From Streptomyces griseochromogenes (lineage in GTDB: Bacteria; Actinomycetota; Actinomycetes; Streptomycetales; Streptomycetaceae), in assembly GCF_001542625.1 (NCBI RefSeq), contig NZ_CP016279.1, positions 10,700,675 through 10,764,674 on the forward strand: a stretch of 64,000 nucleotides of DNA, read 5' to 3'. Shown here in pieces: positions 1 through 10,573 of this stretch. Below the pieces are notes generated by a model, which was given only the letters and a program-made list of their open reading frames with translations, was not told the DNA's origin and searched no databases. Within the stretch, counting starts at the first letter, position 1. The number at the start of each line of letters is the position of its first letter. Position numbers and translations under genes: made by a program.

Positions 1-46
1 AAGAAGCGGGTGGCACGGGCGTAGCGCAGAAGACGCGGATCGATCG

Positions 47-60
47 GTTTCACGTGAAAC
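47..60. promoter_or_regulatory. parS: parS site (exact)
   Basis: Exact copy of the Streptomyces ParB site GTTTCACGTGAAAC. It lies downstream of cydB, 37 bp from a second exact site, so the two can act as a pair for ParB loading. Confidence 0.93.
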
Positions 61-75
61 AAGCCCTTCGTTCCA

Positions 76-105
76 GAGGGTGTGTTTCACGTGAAACACA
101 CCCTC
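76..105. terminator. parS: cydB terminator palindrome with an exact parS at its centre (84-97)
   Basis: A perfect 30-bp inverted repeat with outer arms GAGGG/CCCTC encloses GTTTCACGTGAAAC at 84-97. It starts 8 bp past the cydB stop codon (reading leftward), where an intrinsic terminator is expected. Double-stranded DNA here is a ParB site; the transcript can form a long stem. Termination is inferred. Confidence 0.8.
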
Positions 106-112
106 GGCGAAC

Positions 113-1132
113 TCAGTGCGCGGAGCCCGCGGCAGCGTCAGGAGCGATGTGCTGCGTGCCGATCCGCTTACGGAACACCCAGTAGGTCCAGCTCTGGTAC
201 AGCAGGACGAGCGGCGTGGCGATGGCCGCGCACCACGTCATGATCTTCAGGGTGTACGGGCTCGACGAGGCGTTGGTGACGGTGAGGCTCCAGTCCCCGT
301 TGAGCGTGGACGGCATGACGTTCGGGAAGAGCGACAGGAACAGCATCGCCACGGACGCCGCGATGGTCAGACCGGACAGGGCGAACGACCATCCCTCACG
401 CCCCGCCTGATTGGCCACCAGAGCCGCCACCAGGGCTACGACCGCCACGATCAGGGCCACCAGGCTCTTGCCGTCCCCACTGTCGGCCTGCGTCCACACC
501 AGGAAGCCGACGGCCAGTACGGAGGTGACGAGACCGACCCACAGCGCCAGCTTGCGCGCCCGCAGCCGGATCTCACCGACCGTCTTGAGAGCGGTGAACA
601 CCGTTCCGTGGAAGGTGAACAGGGTCAGCGTCACCAGGCCACCGAGCAGAGCGTAGGGGTTGAACAGGTCCGCGAGGGTGCCGACGTACTCGAAGTGCTG
701 GTCGATCTTCACGCCCCGCACGATGTTCCCGAAGGCCACGCCCCACAGGAACGCCGGGATGAGCGAGGTCCAGAAGATGGCCGTCTCCCAGTTGCGCTGC
801 CAGTTCTCCTCGGGCCGCTTCGCCCGGTACTCGAAGGCGACACCCCGGACGATCAGACAGACCAGGATGACCAGCAGGGGCAGGTAGAAGCCGGAGAAGA
901 GGGTGGCGTACCACTCGGGGAAGGCGGCGAAGGTGGCACCGCCCGCCGTGAGCAGCCACACCTCGTTGCCGTCCCAGACGGGCCCGATGGTGTTGATCAG
1001 CACCCGGCGCTCGGGCCGGTTCCGGGCCAGCAGCTTGGTGAGGATGCCGACCCCGAAGTCGAATCCCTCCAGGAAGAAGTAGCCGGTCCACAGGACGGCG
1101 ATCAGGACGAACCAGACGTCGTGAAGTTCCAT
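113..1132 (-). CDS. cydB: cytochrome bd ubiquinol oxidase subunit II
   Basis: Integral membrane subunit II of the cytochrome bd oxidase, which oxidises quinol and reduces oxygen to water under low oxygen. The 339-residue product has about eight to nine hydrophobic segments and the family N-terminus with F-x-L-E-G-F-D-F-G-V-G, plus the downstream G-P-V-W-D-G-N-E-V-W-L. ATG at 1132 follows GAGGGGACAGTC, a good ribosome site. The gene begins 15 nt after the cydA stop, so the two are one operon under the Rex site upstream of cydA. The usual next gene, cydCD (the transporter needed for assembly), would lie left of this window. Confidence 0.96.
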   Translation of the reverse strand: MELHDVWFVLIAVLWTGYFFLEGFDFGVGILTKLLARNRPERRVLINTIGPVWDGNEVWLLTAGGATFAAFPEWYATLFSGFYLPLLVILVCLIVRGVAFEYRAKRPEENWQRNWETAIFWTSLIPAFLWGVAFGNIVRGVKIDQHFEYVGTLADLFNPYALLGGLVTLTLFTFHGTVFTALKTVGEIRLRARKLALWVGLVTSVLAVGFLVWTQADSGDGKSLVALIVAVVALVAALVANQAGREGWSFALSGLTIAASVAMLFLSLFPNVMPSTLNGDWSLTVTNASSSPYTLKIMTWCAAIATPLVLLYQSWTYWVFRKRIGTQHIAPDAAAGSAH

Positions 1133-1147
1133 GACTGTCCCCTCGGC

Positions 1148-2656
1148 CTAGTACGAGAAGGCCATCGGCTTGTCGGCGTCACGGGTGTCGCCGCCGATCT
1201 TCGTGGGCGGGTTGAGGTCGGCCTCCGTCAGCTCGGGCGGGCCGGCCTTGACGTACTTCGCGAGCAGCTTGACCTCGACCACGGCGAGGATCGCGTACAG
1301 CGTGGTGAAGACGATCATCGAGGTGAGGATCTCGCCCTGGGAGACGCCGGGGGAGACCGCGTCCCGGGTCTGCAGGACGCCGTAGACGGCCCACGGCTGA
1401 CGGCCCATCTCGGTGAAGATCCAGCCCCAGGAGTTGGCGATCAGCGGGAACGCCAGGGTCCAGATCGCGATGCGCCAGTACCAGGTGGTCAGCTTCGGGC
1501 CGAGCGCCTTGTTCTTGAAGAGGACCAGATGCGGCACCTCGTCGTCACCGACCCGCAGGTGCTCGGGCAGCATGAACTTCTTGCGGGTCAGCCAGAGCCC
1601 GGCGAGACCGAGGGCGAAGGAGGCCATGCCGAAGCCGATCATCCAGCGGAAGCCCCAGAAGGCCACCGGAATGTTGGGCCGGTAGTCGCCGGGTCCGAAC
1701 TTCTGCTTTTCGGACTTGTTGACGTCGTTGATGCCGGGGACGGACGAGGTGAAGTCGTCGTTGGCGAGGAAGGACAGCAGGCCCGGTATCTCGATCGCGA
1801 CGGTGTTGTGGCCCTTCTCCACGTCGCCGTAGGCGAAGATCGAGAACGGCGCCGGCTTCTGACCGTCCCACAGCGCCTCGGCGGCCGCCATCTTCATCGG
1901 CTGCTGCTTGAACATGACCTTGCCGAGCGTGTCACCGCTGATCGCGGTGAGCAGACCGGCGATGACCACGGTGATCAGGCCCAGCCGCAGCGAGGTCTTC
2001 ATCTCGCGGATGTGCTTCTTGCGGGACAGGTGGTAGGCCGAGATGCCCACCATGAAGGCGCCGCCGGTCAGGAAAGCCGCGGACAGGGTGTGGAAAGCCT
2101 GGCTGAGCGCGGTGTTCTGGGTCAGCACGGCCCAGAAGTCGGTCAGCTCGGCACGCCCCCTCGCCTTGTCGATCTTGTAGCCGACGGGGTGCTGCATCCA
2201 GGAGTTGGCCGCGAGGATGAAGTAGGCCGACAGGATCGTGCCGATCGAGACCATCCATATGCAGGCCAGATGGATCTTCTTGGGCAGCTTGTCCCAGCCG
2301 AAGATCCACAGGCCGATGAAGGTGGACTCGAAGAAGAACGCGATCAGGGCCTCGAAGGCGAGCGGGGCGCCGAAGATGTCACCGACGAAGCGCGAGTAGT
2401 CCGACCAGTTCATGCCGAACTGGAACTCCTGCACGATGCCGGTGACCACACCCATCGCGATGTTGATGAGGAAGAGCTTGCCCCAGAACTTCGTCGCCCT
2501 GAGGTACTTCTCGTTCTCCGTGCGCACCCAGGCCGTCTGCAGCCCGGCCGTGAGCGCGGCCAGGGAGATCGTCAGCGGAACGAACAGGAAGTGGTAGACG
2601 GTGGTGATGCCGAACTGCCATCGCGCCAGTGTCTCCGGCGCCAAAGCCATTTCCAC
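1148..2656 (-). CDS. cydA: cytochrome bd ubiquinol oxidase subunit I
   Basis: Subunit I of cytochrome bd, the membrane subunit that binds hemes b558, b595 and d and the quinol. The 502-residue protein keeps the N-terminal A-R-W-Q-F-G (heme histidines follow in the first helices) and the signature G-W-I-F-T-E-M-G-R-Q-P-W near residue 415. GTG at 2656 is preceded by AAGGAG with 8-nt spacing, which decides the start; an ATG two codons later is less well placed. The promoter region holds a perfect Rex operator about 80 bp upstream, so expression should rise when NADH/NAD+ is high. Confidence 0.97.
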   Translation of the reverse strand: MEMALAPETLARWQFGITTVYHFLFVPLTISLAALTAGLQTAWVRTENEKYLRATKFWGKLFLINIAMGVVTGIVQEFQFGMNWSDYSRFVGDIFGAPLAFEALIAFFFESTFIGLWIFGWDKLPKKIHLACIWMVSIGTILSAYFILAANSWMQHPVGYKIDKARGRAELTDFWAVLTQNTALSQAFHTLSAAFLTGGAFMVGISAYHLSRKKHIREMKTSLRLGLITVVIAGLLTAISGDTLGKVMFKQQPMKMAAAEALWDGQKPAPFSIFAYGDVEKGHNTVAIEIPGLLSFLANDDFTSSVPGINDVNKSEKQKFGPGDYRPNIPVAFWGFRWMIGFGMASFALGLAGLWLTRKKFMLPEHLRVGDDEVPHLVLFKNKALGPKLTTWYWRIAIWTLAFPLIANSWGWIFTEMGRQPWAVYGVLQTRDAVSPGVSQGEILTSMIVFTTLYAILAVVEVKLLAKYVKAGPPELTEADLNPPTKIGGDTRDADKPMAFSY

Positions 2657-2736
2657 GTCGTCAGCTCCTTACTTCGCCGTGGTCGCGGCAGCTTGCCCCT
2701 TTTGTCATGCACATCACGGGAGCAAACGGGCGAGCT

Positions 2737-2752
2737 TGTGAACGCGTTCACA
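2737..2752. promoter_or_regulatory. Rex redox-repressor operator upstream of cydA
   Basis: TGTGAACGCGTTCACA is a perfect 16-bp palindrome and matches the known Streptomyces Rex operator (TGTGAAC-N2-GTTCACA). Rex binds it when NADH is low and leaves when NADH accumulates; the cyd operon is an established Rex target in S. coelicolor. The rex gene itself is not in this window. Confidence 0.92.
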
Positions 2753-2836
2753 TTCACAAGCCATTATGACGCACTGATTTTCGGCAACAGAAGGGGGGTC
2801 CCTCCTTTGCCTTCGAGTCAAGACCTTGGCAGCGAC

Positions 2837-2853
2837 TTCAACATATTGTTGAA
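2837..2853. promoter_or_regulatory. palindromic operator-like site before the cyclophilin-like gene
   Basis: TTCAACA-TAT-TGTTGAA: seven-base perfect arms around a three-base spacer, ending nine bases before the ATG at 2863. It replaces the ribosome site, so the gene is probably leaderless or nearly so and the palindrome overlaps the promoter. Which regulator binds is unknown; the arm size suits a small dimeric HTH repressor. Confidence 0.6.
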
Positions 2854-2862
2854 TTGCGGTCC

Positions 2863-3237
2863 ATGCAGATACGGATCTCGTGGCCTGCGGGCCACCTCAT
2901 CGCGAGCCTTGAGAACACACCGACCGCGCAGGCCCTCGGCAAGGCTCTGCCGCTCGTCTCCACCGCCCACACGTGGGGCGAGGAGGTCTATTTCGACACG
3001 GGTGTGTCCGTTTCGCGTGAAACGGATGCCCGGCAGGTCGTCGAGCCGGGCACGGTGGCCTTCTGGACGGACGGCGACGCCCTCGCCCTCCCCTACGGCC
3101 CCACGCCGATCTCGCGAGGCGACGAGTGCCGCCTCGCGAGCCCGTGCAACGTCCTCGGAAGCGTGGACGGGGACGCCGCCGTCCTGGCGACCGTGCGGGA
3201 CGGCGACCCCATACGCGTGGAACTGATCGACGCATAG
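2863..3237 (+). CDS. small cyclophilin-like fold protein
   Basis: 124-residue cytoplasmic protein resembling the TM1367/DUF369-type single-domain cyclophilin-like family (beta-rich, with W-G-E-E-V-Y-F-D near residue 38 and F-W-T-D-G-D-A-L-A-L-P-Y-G-P-T-P near 66). The biochemical role of this family is not settled; peptidyl-prolyl isomerase activity should not be assumed. ATG at 2863 is chosen; an upstream TTG at 2854 sits next to the operator palindrome and has no ribosome site. The gene is monocistronic, divergent from cydA and convergent with hisC. Its coding sequence contains a one-mismatch parS site (3010-3023), read as V-S-R-E-T. Confidence 0.7.
   Translation: MQIRISWPAGHLIASLENTPTAQALGKALPLVSTAHTWGEEVYFDTGVSVSRETDARQVVEPGTVAFWTDGDALALPYGPTPISRGDECRLASPCNVLGSVDGDAAVLATVRDGDPIRVELIDA
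3010..3023. promoter_or_regulatory. parS: parS site (one mismatch) inside a coding sequence
   Basis: GTTTCGCGTGAAAC differs from the consensus at one base. The flanks extend it to an inverted repeat (TCC...GGA outer arms). It encodes V-S-R-E-T in the cyclophilin-like protein. Confidence 0.75.
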
Positions 3238-3260
3238 GGCTGCTTGCCCGCCGATCGGAG

Positions 3261-4340
3261 CTACAGCTCCTTGCGGAACGCTTCCGCCACCTTCAGGAAG
3301 ATGTCGTTCGCCTCGATCTCTCCGACCGTCACCCGCACACCCTCGCCCGGGAACGGCCGGACCACCACGCCGTGCTCCTCGCACGCCGCCGCGAACGCGA
3401 CGGCGCGCTCCCCCAGCCGCAGCCACACGAAGTTGGCCTGGGTCTCCGGCACCGTCCACCCCTGGGCCCGCAGCCCGTCGACCACGCGCGTGCGCTCGCA
3501 CACCAGTGAGCCGACCCGGCCCAGCAACTCGTCCTCGGCCCGCAGCGAGGCGATCGCCGCTTCCTGCGCGAGCTGGCTGACACCGAAGGGCACCGCCGTC
3601 TTGCGCAGCGCCGCCGCCACCGGCTCATGGCCGATCGCGAAACCGACGCGCAGCCCGGCCAGGCCGTAGGCCTTGGAGAACGTGCGCAGGACGCAGACGT
3701 TGGCCCGCTTCCGGTACAGCTCGACACCGTCGGGCACCTCGGGGTCACGGATGAACTCCCGGTAGGCCTCGTCCAGCACCACCAGCACATCACCGGGCAC
3801 CCGGTCGAGGAACCGTTCCAGCTCGGCCCGCCGCACCACCGTGCCGGTCGGGTTGTTGGGGTTGCAGACGAAGATCAGGCGCGTCCGGTCGGTGATCGCG
3901 TCCGCCATCGCGTCCAGGTCGTGCACATCGCCCGGCGTGAGCGGCACCTGCACCGACCGGGCGCCGCTGATCTGCGTGATGATCGGGTAGGCCTCGAAAG
4001 AGCGCCAGGCGTAGATCACCTCGTCGCCGGGGCCGCTGGTGGCCTGGATCAGCTGCTGGGCGACGCCCACGGAGCCGGTACCGGTGGCCAGGTGGGAGAG
4101 CGGGACGCCGAAGCGCTCCGAGAGCTCGTTCATCAGCCCGGTGCAGGCCATGTCCGGGTAGCGGTTGAAGTTGGCGGCCGCCGCGGTCACGCTCTCCATC
4201 ACGCCGGGCAACGGCGGATACGGGTTCTCGTTGGAAGACAGCTTGTAGGCGACCGGCCCGCCGGCCGCGGCGGGCCTGCCCGGCTTGTAGGTGGGGACAC
4301 CCTCCAGCTCAGCGCGCAGCTTGGGGCTCATCTCGCTCAC
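3261..4340 (-). CDS. hisC: histidinol-phosphate aminotransferase family protein (HisC-like)
   Basis: PLP-dependent class I/II aminotransferase of 359 residues. Visible are S-S-N-E-N-P (substrate-side N-terminus), N-P-N-N-P-T-G-T (PLP Asn), D-E-A-Y-R-E-F (PLP Asp/Tyr) and [12 protein letters not shown] with the Schiff-base lysine. GTG at 4340 is the start because AGGAGG lies six bases before it; ATG at 4331 is too far from that site. The gene is not in a his operon, so it is likely the second HisC-type enzyme of Streptomyces. Histidinol-phosphate or an aromatic 2-oxo acid (phenylalanine aminotransferase) are both possible substrates. Confidence 0.88.
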   Translation of the reverse strand: MSEMSPKLRAELEGVPTYKPGRPAAAGGPVAYKLSSNENPYPPLPGVMESVTAAAANFNRYPDMACTGLMNELSERFGVPLSHLATGTGSVGVAQQLIQATSGPGDEVIYAWRSFEAYPIITQISGARSVQVPLTPGDVHDLDAMADAITDRTRLIFVCNPNNPTGTVVRRAELERFLDRVPGDVLVVLDEAYREFIRDPEVPDGVELYRKRANVCVLRTFSKAYGLAGLRVGFAIGHEPVAAALRKTAVPFGVSQLAQEAAIASLRAEDELLGRVGSLVCERTRVVDGLRAQGWTVPETQANFVWLRLGERAVAFAAACEEHGVVVRPFPGEGVRVTVGEIEANDIFLKVAEAFRKEL

Positions 4341-4769
4341 CGCAGTCCTCCTCGCGACCACCGGCGGACCGTCGACGCCGCCGGCTTCCAATACTCCTCA
4401 CCATATGAGGATTCGGCGCCCGTGCGTACAGGTGCGCGTCAGCAAGAGGCGAACCTCATCACTCCCCGCGGCATCCCGGGCATCGTCACACGAAGGCGTA
4501 CGTATCGGGGGGCGCGCCGTACATATATCTACGCGCCGGTGGCTCACGCCGTGGCGCGCATCACCCGTGAAGGTGAGTTGAGACCTCTTCGAGACATCGG
4601 ACACTTGGCAGGCCCATGCGCGTCGACAAGACACGTCTCGGCATGAGATCGGTCAACTGACTTACTTTCTAAGGCAGTTGACCCCTAATGACCTTGCAGA
4701 AACGTACCTGTCAACGCGTGCATATGCGTCCGCACTACCCCACCGCATGAGCCCTACTATCGGCTCGCC
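4341..4769. promoter_or_regulatory. 429-bp divergent region hisC / LacI regulator with two inverted repeats
   Basis: No gene seen. Near hisC is TCCTCA-CCATA-TGAGGA (about 4394-4410). Nearer the regulator, GGTCAACTG (4651-4659) and CAGTTGACC (4675-4683) form perfect nine-base arms 15 bp apart; the right arm contains a TTGACC that could be a -35 element for the lacI-family gene, with AACGTA 17 bp further on. Function is inferred from symmetry only. Confidence 0.5.
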
Positions 4770-5882
4770 ATGACAGCAGCAGGGAAGCACCAGGTGAGCC
4801 GCGCGGAAACCTCACGTCGAGGCAGTCGGCCGGGCCGGGCGGGCATCAGAGACGTGGCCGCCGCCGCCGGAGTCTCCATCACGACCGTGTCCGACGCCCT
4901 CAACGGCAAGGGCCGGCTCCCAGATGCCACCCGGCGCCATGTCCGCGAGGTCGCCGACCGGCTGGGATACCGCCCCTCGGCCGCCGCCCGCACCCTCCGT
5001 ACCGGCAAGTCCGGCCTGATCGGCCTGACCGTGACGACGTACGGGGATGAACCTTTCACCTTCACGGAGTTCGCGTACTTCGCCGAGATGGCCCGGGCCG
5101 CCACCTCCGCCGCGCTCGCCCGCGGCTACGCCCTCGTCATCCTGCCCGCGACCTCCCGCCACGACGTGTGGTCCAACGTGGCCCTGGACGGCACGGTCGT
5201 CATCGACCCCTCCGACCAGGACCCGGTGGTCAGCGAACTGGTCCGCCAGGGTTTACCGGTCGTCTCCGACGGCCGCCCGGCCGGCTCGCTCCCGGTCACC
5301 GCGTGGGTCGACAACGACCACGAGGCCGCCGTCCTCGGGATCCTCGACCACCTCGCCGACGCCGGCGCCCGCCGGATCGGCCTGCTCACGGGCACGACGA
5401 CGGACACCTACACCCACCTGTCGACCACCGCCTACCTGCGCTGGTGCGAGCGGGTGGGCCAGGATCCGGTCTACGAGGCCTACCCGGCGCACGACCCGTG
5501 CGCCGGCGCCGTCGCCGCCGACCGGCTGCTCGCCCGGCCCGACCGGCCGGACGCGGTCTACGGCCTCTTCGACCCCAACGGCACCGATCTGCTCGCCGCC
5601 GCCCGCCGCTACGGTCTGCGCGTCCCGGACGACCTGCTGCTCGTGTGCTGCAGCGAGTCCACGGTGTACGCCAACACCGAGCCGCCCATCACCACGCTCT
5701 CCCTGAAACCGCGCCGGATCGGCACGGCCGTGGTCCAGCTCCTCATCGATGCCATCGAAGGCGTGGAGTCGGACCAGCCCGTCGAACAGGTGATACCGAC
5801 CGAACTGATCGTGCGTACCTCCTCCCAGCGGCGTCCCCCACGCACGACCGTCAGCCCGCCACGGGCTCCGGAGGAGGGGTAG
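4770..5882 (+). CDS. LacI-family transcriptional regulator
   Basis: 370-residue DNA-binding repressor. The N-terminus holds the LacI headpiece: I-R-D-V-A-A-A-A-G-V-S-I-T-T-V-S-D-A-L-N (about residues 25-45) followed by the hinge R-L-G-Y-R-P-S-A-A-A-R-T-L-R. The rest is a periplasmic-binding-like ligand domain (PurR/GalR type), about residues 85-350. Start at ATG 4770 adds a basic extension of about 20 residues. The ligand cannot be told from the sequence, and no sugar operon is adjacent; in S. coelicolor the orthologous position holds a stand-alone regulator. It may control itself through the 4651-4683 inverted repeat. Confidence 0.9.
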   Translation: MTAAGKHQVSRAETSRRGSRPGRAGIRDVAAAAGVSITTVSDALNGKGRLPDATRRHVREVADRLGYRPSAAARTLRTGKSGLIGLTVTTYGDEPFTFTEFAYFAEMARAATSAALARGYALVILPATSRHDVWSNVALDGTVVIDPSDQDPVVSELVRQGLPVVSDGRPAGSLPVTAWVDNDHEAAVLGILDHLADAGARRIGLLTGTTTDTYTHLSTTAYLRWCERVGQDPVYEAYPAHDPCAGAVAADRLLARPDRPDAVYGLFDPNGTDLLAAARRYGLRVPDDLLLVCCSESTVYANTEPPITTLSLKPRRIGTAVVQLLIDAIEGVESDQPVEQVIPTELIVRTSSQRRPPRTTVSPPRAPEEG

Positions 5883-6291
5883 GGGCGCCGTGCCGGCACG
5901 GTGGGGCCGGCACGGTCGGGTCGGCCACCCTCCGCCCTCGGCCGCCCGGCGCCCACGGGTGCGGCCACCCGGTTCGCCCGAGTTGTCGCCCCCGTCACAC
6001 GGGTCGTCGCCCGCCTCACACGGGTCGGCCGCCCCGGTTCGCCCGGCGCGGTGCGAGCCGCGGTGGCCGGCCGACCGCCTCGCCGGGCGGCCTACGGATG
6101 GCCGGCAGCCGGTCGAAGCCCTGCCCAAACGGGGCGAAAGCCGCGGTGAACTGGAGTCTTGTTCCGATTCACCACCCCTGGGTCATCACACGGCGCGACG
6201 CGCATTCCTATGATGGGCCCACGACACCGCTGGCCGCTGCGACCAGGCAGTCCGAAGCGGTGCAGCTGCGGCGCGATGGTGGAGGGGTCTG
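5883..6291. other. 409-bp intergenic region with short direct repeats and a -10-like box
   Basis: No convincing gene. It holds two copies of TCACACGGGTCG (5995-6006, 6016-6027) interleaved with two of CCGGTTCGCCCG (5969-5980, 6034-6045). TATGAT at 6209-6214 is a good -10 match, about 80 bp before the phosphatase start, and is the likely promoter. Confidence 0.45.
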
Positions 6292-7368
6292 ATGACTCAG
6301 GGGGCCGGTCAGGGACCGGAAGTGGAGCGGACGGCGACGTTGCGCGACTTCCGGGTACCCGCATACGTCCACGAGACCGGTCCGTACGCCCACACCCACC
6401 CCGCCGAGACCGCCCCGCCCGTGGCCGAGGCCTACCCCGACGGCTACACGCCCACCGAGCGCGACCTCCCCGTCATCAACCGCGGCGACACCGTCCAGGT
6501 CTCGGTCGACCCGGCCCCCGCCGCCCCGGCACCGCAGCCCGCGACGGGCCCCGGCCCGCTGTACGTCGTCGGCGACGTCCACGGCTACCTCGACGAACTG
6601 GTGACCGCCCTGCAGGAGAAGGAGCTGATCGACGCCTCGGGCCAGTGGTGCGCGGGCACCACCCGGCTGTGGTTCCTCGGCGACTTCACCGACCGCGGCC
6701 CGGACGGCATCGGCGTCATCGACCTGGTGATGCGGCTCTCCGCCGAAGCCGCCGCGGCCGGCGGGTACTGCAAGGCCCTCATGGGCAACCACGAGCTGCT
6801 GCTGCTCGGCGCCAAGCGCTTCGGCGACACCCCCGTCAACTCCGGTGCGGGGACCGCCACCTTCCAGGCGGCCTGGCTGCTCAACGGCGGCCAGAAGACC
6901 GACATGGACCGTCTCCAGGACCACCACCTGCAGTGGATGGCCCGTCTCGACGCCGTCGAGGCGGTCGACGGATACCTGCTCATCCACTCCGACACCACCG
7001 CCTACCTCGACTACGGCGACTCCATCGAGGCGGTCAACGACACCGTCCGCGAGACACTGACCCGCAACGACGCGGACGAGGTCTGGGACCTGTTCCGCAA
7101 GTTCACCAAGCGCTTCTCCTTCCGGGACGAGGGCGGCGCGGACGCCGTGCGCTCCCTCCTCGATACGTACGGCGGCACCCGCGTCGTTCACGGCCACAGC
7201 CCCATCCCCTATCTGCTCGGCGACGTCGGATCCGAGGACGACGACGAGAACAGCGGCCCCGTGGTCGAGGGGCCTCATGTCTACGCCGACGGGCTCGCCA
7301 TCGCCATGGACGGCGGCGTGACCATGGCCGGAAAACTGCTGGTCCAGCAACTACCTCTGGATATCTGA
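6292..7368 (+). CDS. PPP-family metallophosphatase (serine/threonine phosphatase-like)
   Basis: 358-residue calcineurin-like metallophosphoesterase. The metal-binding series is complete: G-D-V-H-G (about residue 92), G-D-F-T-D-R-G (about 129), G-N-H-E (about 164) and H-G-H-S-P (about 302). This arrangement is that of bacterial PPP phosphatases, which use two metal ions to hydrolyse phosphoesters; the true substrate (protein, dinucleotide or other) is unknown. About 75 N-terminal residues are Pro/Ala-rich and unstructured. AGGGG lies a few bases before ATG at 6292. It stands alone in its transcription unit. Confidence 0.85.
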   Translation: MTQGAGQGPEVERTATLRDFRVPAYVHETGPYAHTHPAETAPPVAEAYPDGYTPTERDLPVINRGDTVQVSVDPAPAAPAPQPATGPGPLYVVGDVHGYLDELVTALQEKELIDASGQWCAGTTRLWFLGDFTDRGPDGIGVIDLVMRLSAEAAAAGGYCKALMGNHELLLLGAKRFGDTPVNSGAGTATFQAAWLLNGGQKTDMDRLQDHHLQWMARLDAVEAVDGYLLIHSDTTAYLDYGDSIEAVNDTVRETLTRNDADEVWDLFRKFTKRFSFRDEGGADAVRSLLDTYGGTRVVHGHSPIPYLLGDVGSEDDDENSGPVVEGPHVYADGLAIAMDGGVTMAGKLLVQQLPLDI

Positions 7369-7568
7369 GCATTCATGGGGCAGGCGCCGGTCCAGACGCG
7401 TGCTGGACGGTATGCGCGCAGGTCGGCAGGCAATTTCCGGCAACCCCCTGTCACCGCGTGCCGTCGCGGCTCTACCATCGGCTTATCCGTAGCAGGCTCC
7501 CCTCCGTTTCTGCCCGACGGCTCGCCGGTGTGCGAGCCCCAAGCCCTACGGAGCATCGGGGGATGCAC

Positions 7569-8432
7569 ATGAACAGCGTTCCGCAGCACCTGCTGAGCGA
7601 GGACCGCCAGGAATTCGAGCGGATCCTCGATGAGGCGCTGCGCTCCGCACCACACCGACCGGAACTGGCCGCTGTCGGACAACGACTCAACCCCGAACAG
7701 CTGCGCACCATGGCGCTCGACGCCACCGCACTGATCACGGCGGCCGCGGCGACCGAGTACCAGCACTACGTGAAGGTCCGCGAGCAACTGCGCCACCCGG
7801 CGCCGTCCGCCCCCTCGACCGCCCACGACTCCGGTTCCCCGGAACCGGCTTCGGACACGACGGGGCTCGCCACCACCCTCGCGGAGGACGCCGAGACGGC
7901 CGAGACCGGAGCGGGCGCCGTCGCCGTGATCGCGGTGCTGGCCCCCGTCCTGGCCGGAACCGCCGCCGCGATCTTCCTGCTCGTCGGTTACATCCTGAAA
8001 ATGCTGGACCCCAACCAGGGTTTCGCCCAGACCATGCTCACCGCGGGCTGGGTCTTCAGCGCCGTGGCCGCGGCCGCGATCCTCGTCGCGGCGATCGCGC
8101 TGCTGCTCACCGCGCTGCGCAACAGCGCCTCGGCGGACGCCGAAGCCCATGACGCGGCAAGCAGGCAGGTGGCCAGGGCCAGAGAGGCCTGGCGGGACGC
8201 CCTGCTGGAGTACGGCATCCTGCCGTTCCTGCGGGACGCGCTCGCCCAGCCCGACACGGCTGCCCTGCACCCCACGACCCCGTCGGCCCCGACCAGCCGC
8301 ATGCCGCGCCTCGGCTACGGCCGGCCCGGCTTCAGCAGCCCCGACGACGGCTCGGCCTCCGGCCGCCCCAGCTTCACCAGCCCGGACTACACCAGCCCCG
8401 AATTCGGCGGCCCTGAGCACCAGCCGGACTAG
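7569..8432 (+). CDS. two-helix membrane protein of unknown function
   Basis: 287 residues. The N-terminal ~110 are hydrophilic and helical, two strong transmembrane segments follow (about 118-148 and 155-180), and the C-terminus is Pro/Ser-rich with short repeats of the type S-P-D-Y/S-P-E-F. ATG at 7569 is six bases after GGGG; ATG at 7563 is in frame but overlaps that site. Conserved in Streptomyces as far as I can judge, but I recognise no domain with a known activity. Confidence 0.7.
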   Translation: MNSVPQHLLSEDRQEFERILDEALRSAPHRPELAAVGQRLNPEQLRTMALDATALITAAAATEYQHYVKVREQLRHPAPSAPSTAHDSGSPEPASDTTGLATTLAEDAETAETGAGAVAVIAVLAPVLAGTAAAIFLLVGYILKMLDPNQGFAQTMLTAGWVFSAVAAAAILVAAIALLLTALRNSASADAEAHDAASRQVARAREAWRDALLEYGILPFLRDALAQPDTAALHPTTPSAPTSRMPRLGYGRPGFSSPDDGSASGRPSFTSPDYTSPEFGGPEHQPD

Positions 8433-8551
8433 CCCGCGAAGCCGGTACCTGTTCAAGGCAGCCCGCGCGCCCGAAGCGTGCCCGAGGCCGCTGACCAGGG
8501 GGCGGTACTCCCGGGTGCCACCCAGCGGAGCACCGCCCTGCCCTTTCACGG

Positions 8552-10348
<1,797 letters not shown>

Positions 10349-10409
10349 CTACGCCGGCATTACCCGGTAACAGGTTCGGCGGTCGACGCAGCGGTTTCCG
10401 TCTGCCGAT

Positions 10410-10423
10410 GTTTCCCGTGAAAC
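10410..10423. promoter_or_regulatory. parS: parS site (one mismatch) in the thiC leader
   Basis: GTTTCCCGTGAAAC, one change from consensus, 17 bp from the next site. It lies in the variable P3 arm of the TPP riboswitch. Confidence 0.72.
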
Positions 10424-10426
10424 GTC

Positions 10427-10440
10427 GTTCCACGTGAAAC
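10427..10440. promoter_or_regulatory. parS: parS site (one mismatch) in the thiC leader
   Basis: GTTCCACGTGAAAC, one change from consensus. It forms a close pair with the site at 10410-10423. Confidence 0.72.
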
Positions 10441-10573
10441 ATCGCGAATACGGAGGTCAGCGCCCTCTCAGCCCGGTGCTCCGAGCTCCCGCGTGTGCAA
10501 AGGTGCCTCCACGCTAGCGTCAATTCGGGCGCGGTGAACAGAGGGCCCCTGTCGTTCTTGCGATGATCGGGCG

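Noticed and set aside
116..3226. Very long open frame on the plus strand, antisense to cydBA
   Set aside because: High-GC genomes produce long antisense frames; composition is Arg/Gly/Asp-rich with no fold, and both cyd genes are certain on the other strand.
8490..8540. Terminator hairpin after thiC
   Set aside because: Arms CAGGGGGCGGT/ACCGCCCTG mismatch by two bases with a large loop; too weak to call.
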